NCBI GenBank assembly: GCA_964402115.1
Contig: CAYOBW010000001.1
Coordinates: forward strand, 1-64,000
Origin: CAYOBW01 sp964402115
GTDB lineage: Bacteria > Verrucomicrobiota > Kiritimatiellia > UBA8416 > CAYOBW01
Length of the DNA: 64,000 bases
Direction of reading: 5' to 3'
The notes beneath the pieces are model-generated. The model saw only the letters and a program-made list of their open reading frames with translations, was not told where the DNA came from and ran no database searches. Both the position numbers and the translations under genes were made by a program. Positions 63,905 to 64,000 of the stretch are shown one piece after another (position 1 is the first letter of the stretch; every line of letters starts with the position of its first letter).

Positions 63905-64000
63905 ATGCATACATCCACGCGAAGATCCGTCCTCGTTCTGCTGGGCGCCACGCTGTGCGGCGCCGGCCCCACGGGCGCGCAGGCGCCCGTCGCGCCGCCG
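63905..64000 (+). CDS. N-terminus of a secreted protein, cut by the window edge
   Basis: ATG 63905, preceded by GGGGGGAGCG, begins a signal peptide (MHTSTRRSVLVLLGATLCGA, then GAQA). Only 32 codons are inside the window; the mature protein is not visible. Confidence 0.6.
   Translation, partial: MHTSTRRSVLVLLGATLCGAGPTGAQAPVAPP

Overview
High-GC bacterial DNA with frequent GTG starts and many very large secreted proteins (thrombospondin type-3-like calcium repeats, BACON/Ig-like repeats, beta-propellers, C-terminal FYRVR tails). It also carries a hydrazine-synthase-A-like cytochrome/propeller fusion, a GH29 fucosidase and several families of palindromic repeats. Together these point to the PVC group, most likely Verrucomicrobiota or Kiritimatiellota. 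This is inferred from gene content only. A run of 100 N near the right end marks a scaffold gap, so the sequence is probably a draft or metagenome assembly.

Layout. 0-3.5 kb: a clan-A glycoside hydrolase (5' truncated by the window) and a secreted PHP-domain protein, each followed by a palindromic REP-like element. 3.7-9.3 kb: a tightly packed operon with an ECF sigma factor, a one-helix anti-sigma candidate, two related secreted helical-repeat proteins (one with a PDZ domain), an HtrA-type serine protease with four PDZ domains, and a degenerate HtrA-like protein lacking the catalytic His and Ser. It looks like an envelope-stress regulon of unfamiliar composition. 9.3-15 kb: GH29 fucosidase (minus), rpsU with a clear promoter and terminator, then a three-gene operon (TIM-barrel sugar isomerase, SDR epimerase, YbhN-type membrane protein). 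15-16 kb: a graveyard of three defence-type genes (helicase tail, broken AlbA/ATPase, methyltransferase head). 16-19 kb: a radical SAM protein, a long imperfect palindrome and a SEC-C protein.

19-32 kb: the HzsA-like/FGE-like fusion, a MurC-like ligase (minus) and a 2599-residue secreted protein with a CLCA-type metalloprotease motif and a 12-unit heptapeptide repeat. 32-35.5 kb: a single-chain MmeI-like restriction-modification enzyme. 35.8-45 kb: a minus-strand cluster of three secreted proteins (M36-type metalloprotease with calcium-repeat tail, and two propeller proteins). 45-50 kb: a pteridine-reductase-like SDR, then an NfeD-NfeD-FloA-proline-rich membrane-microdomain operon and a 3D-domain lipoprotein.

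50-64 kb: secreted DUF6600-like and beta-barrel proteins, a ferritin-like protein, a transposase relic among repeats, two small membrane proteins, a lone receiver domain, rubredoxin, an M14-like protein with an altered zinc site, an aldose-epimerase-like protein, an RluA-type pseudouridine synthase, an AI-2E-family transporter, a lipoprotein, tRNA-Val(CAC), an intact AlbA/ATPase regulator, and secreted proteins around the assembly gap.
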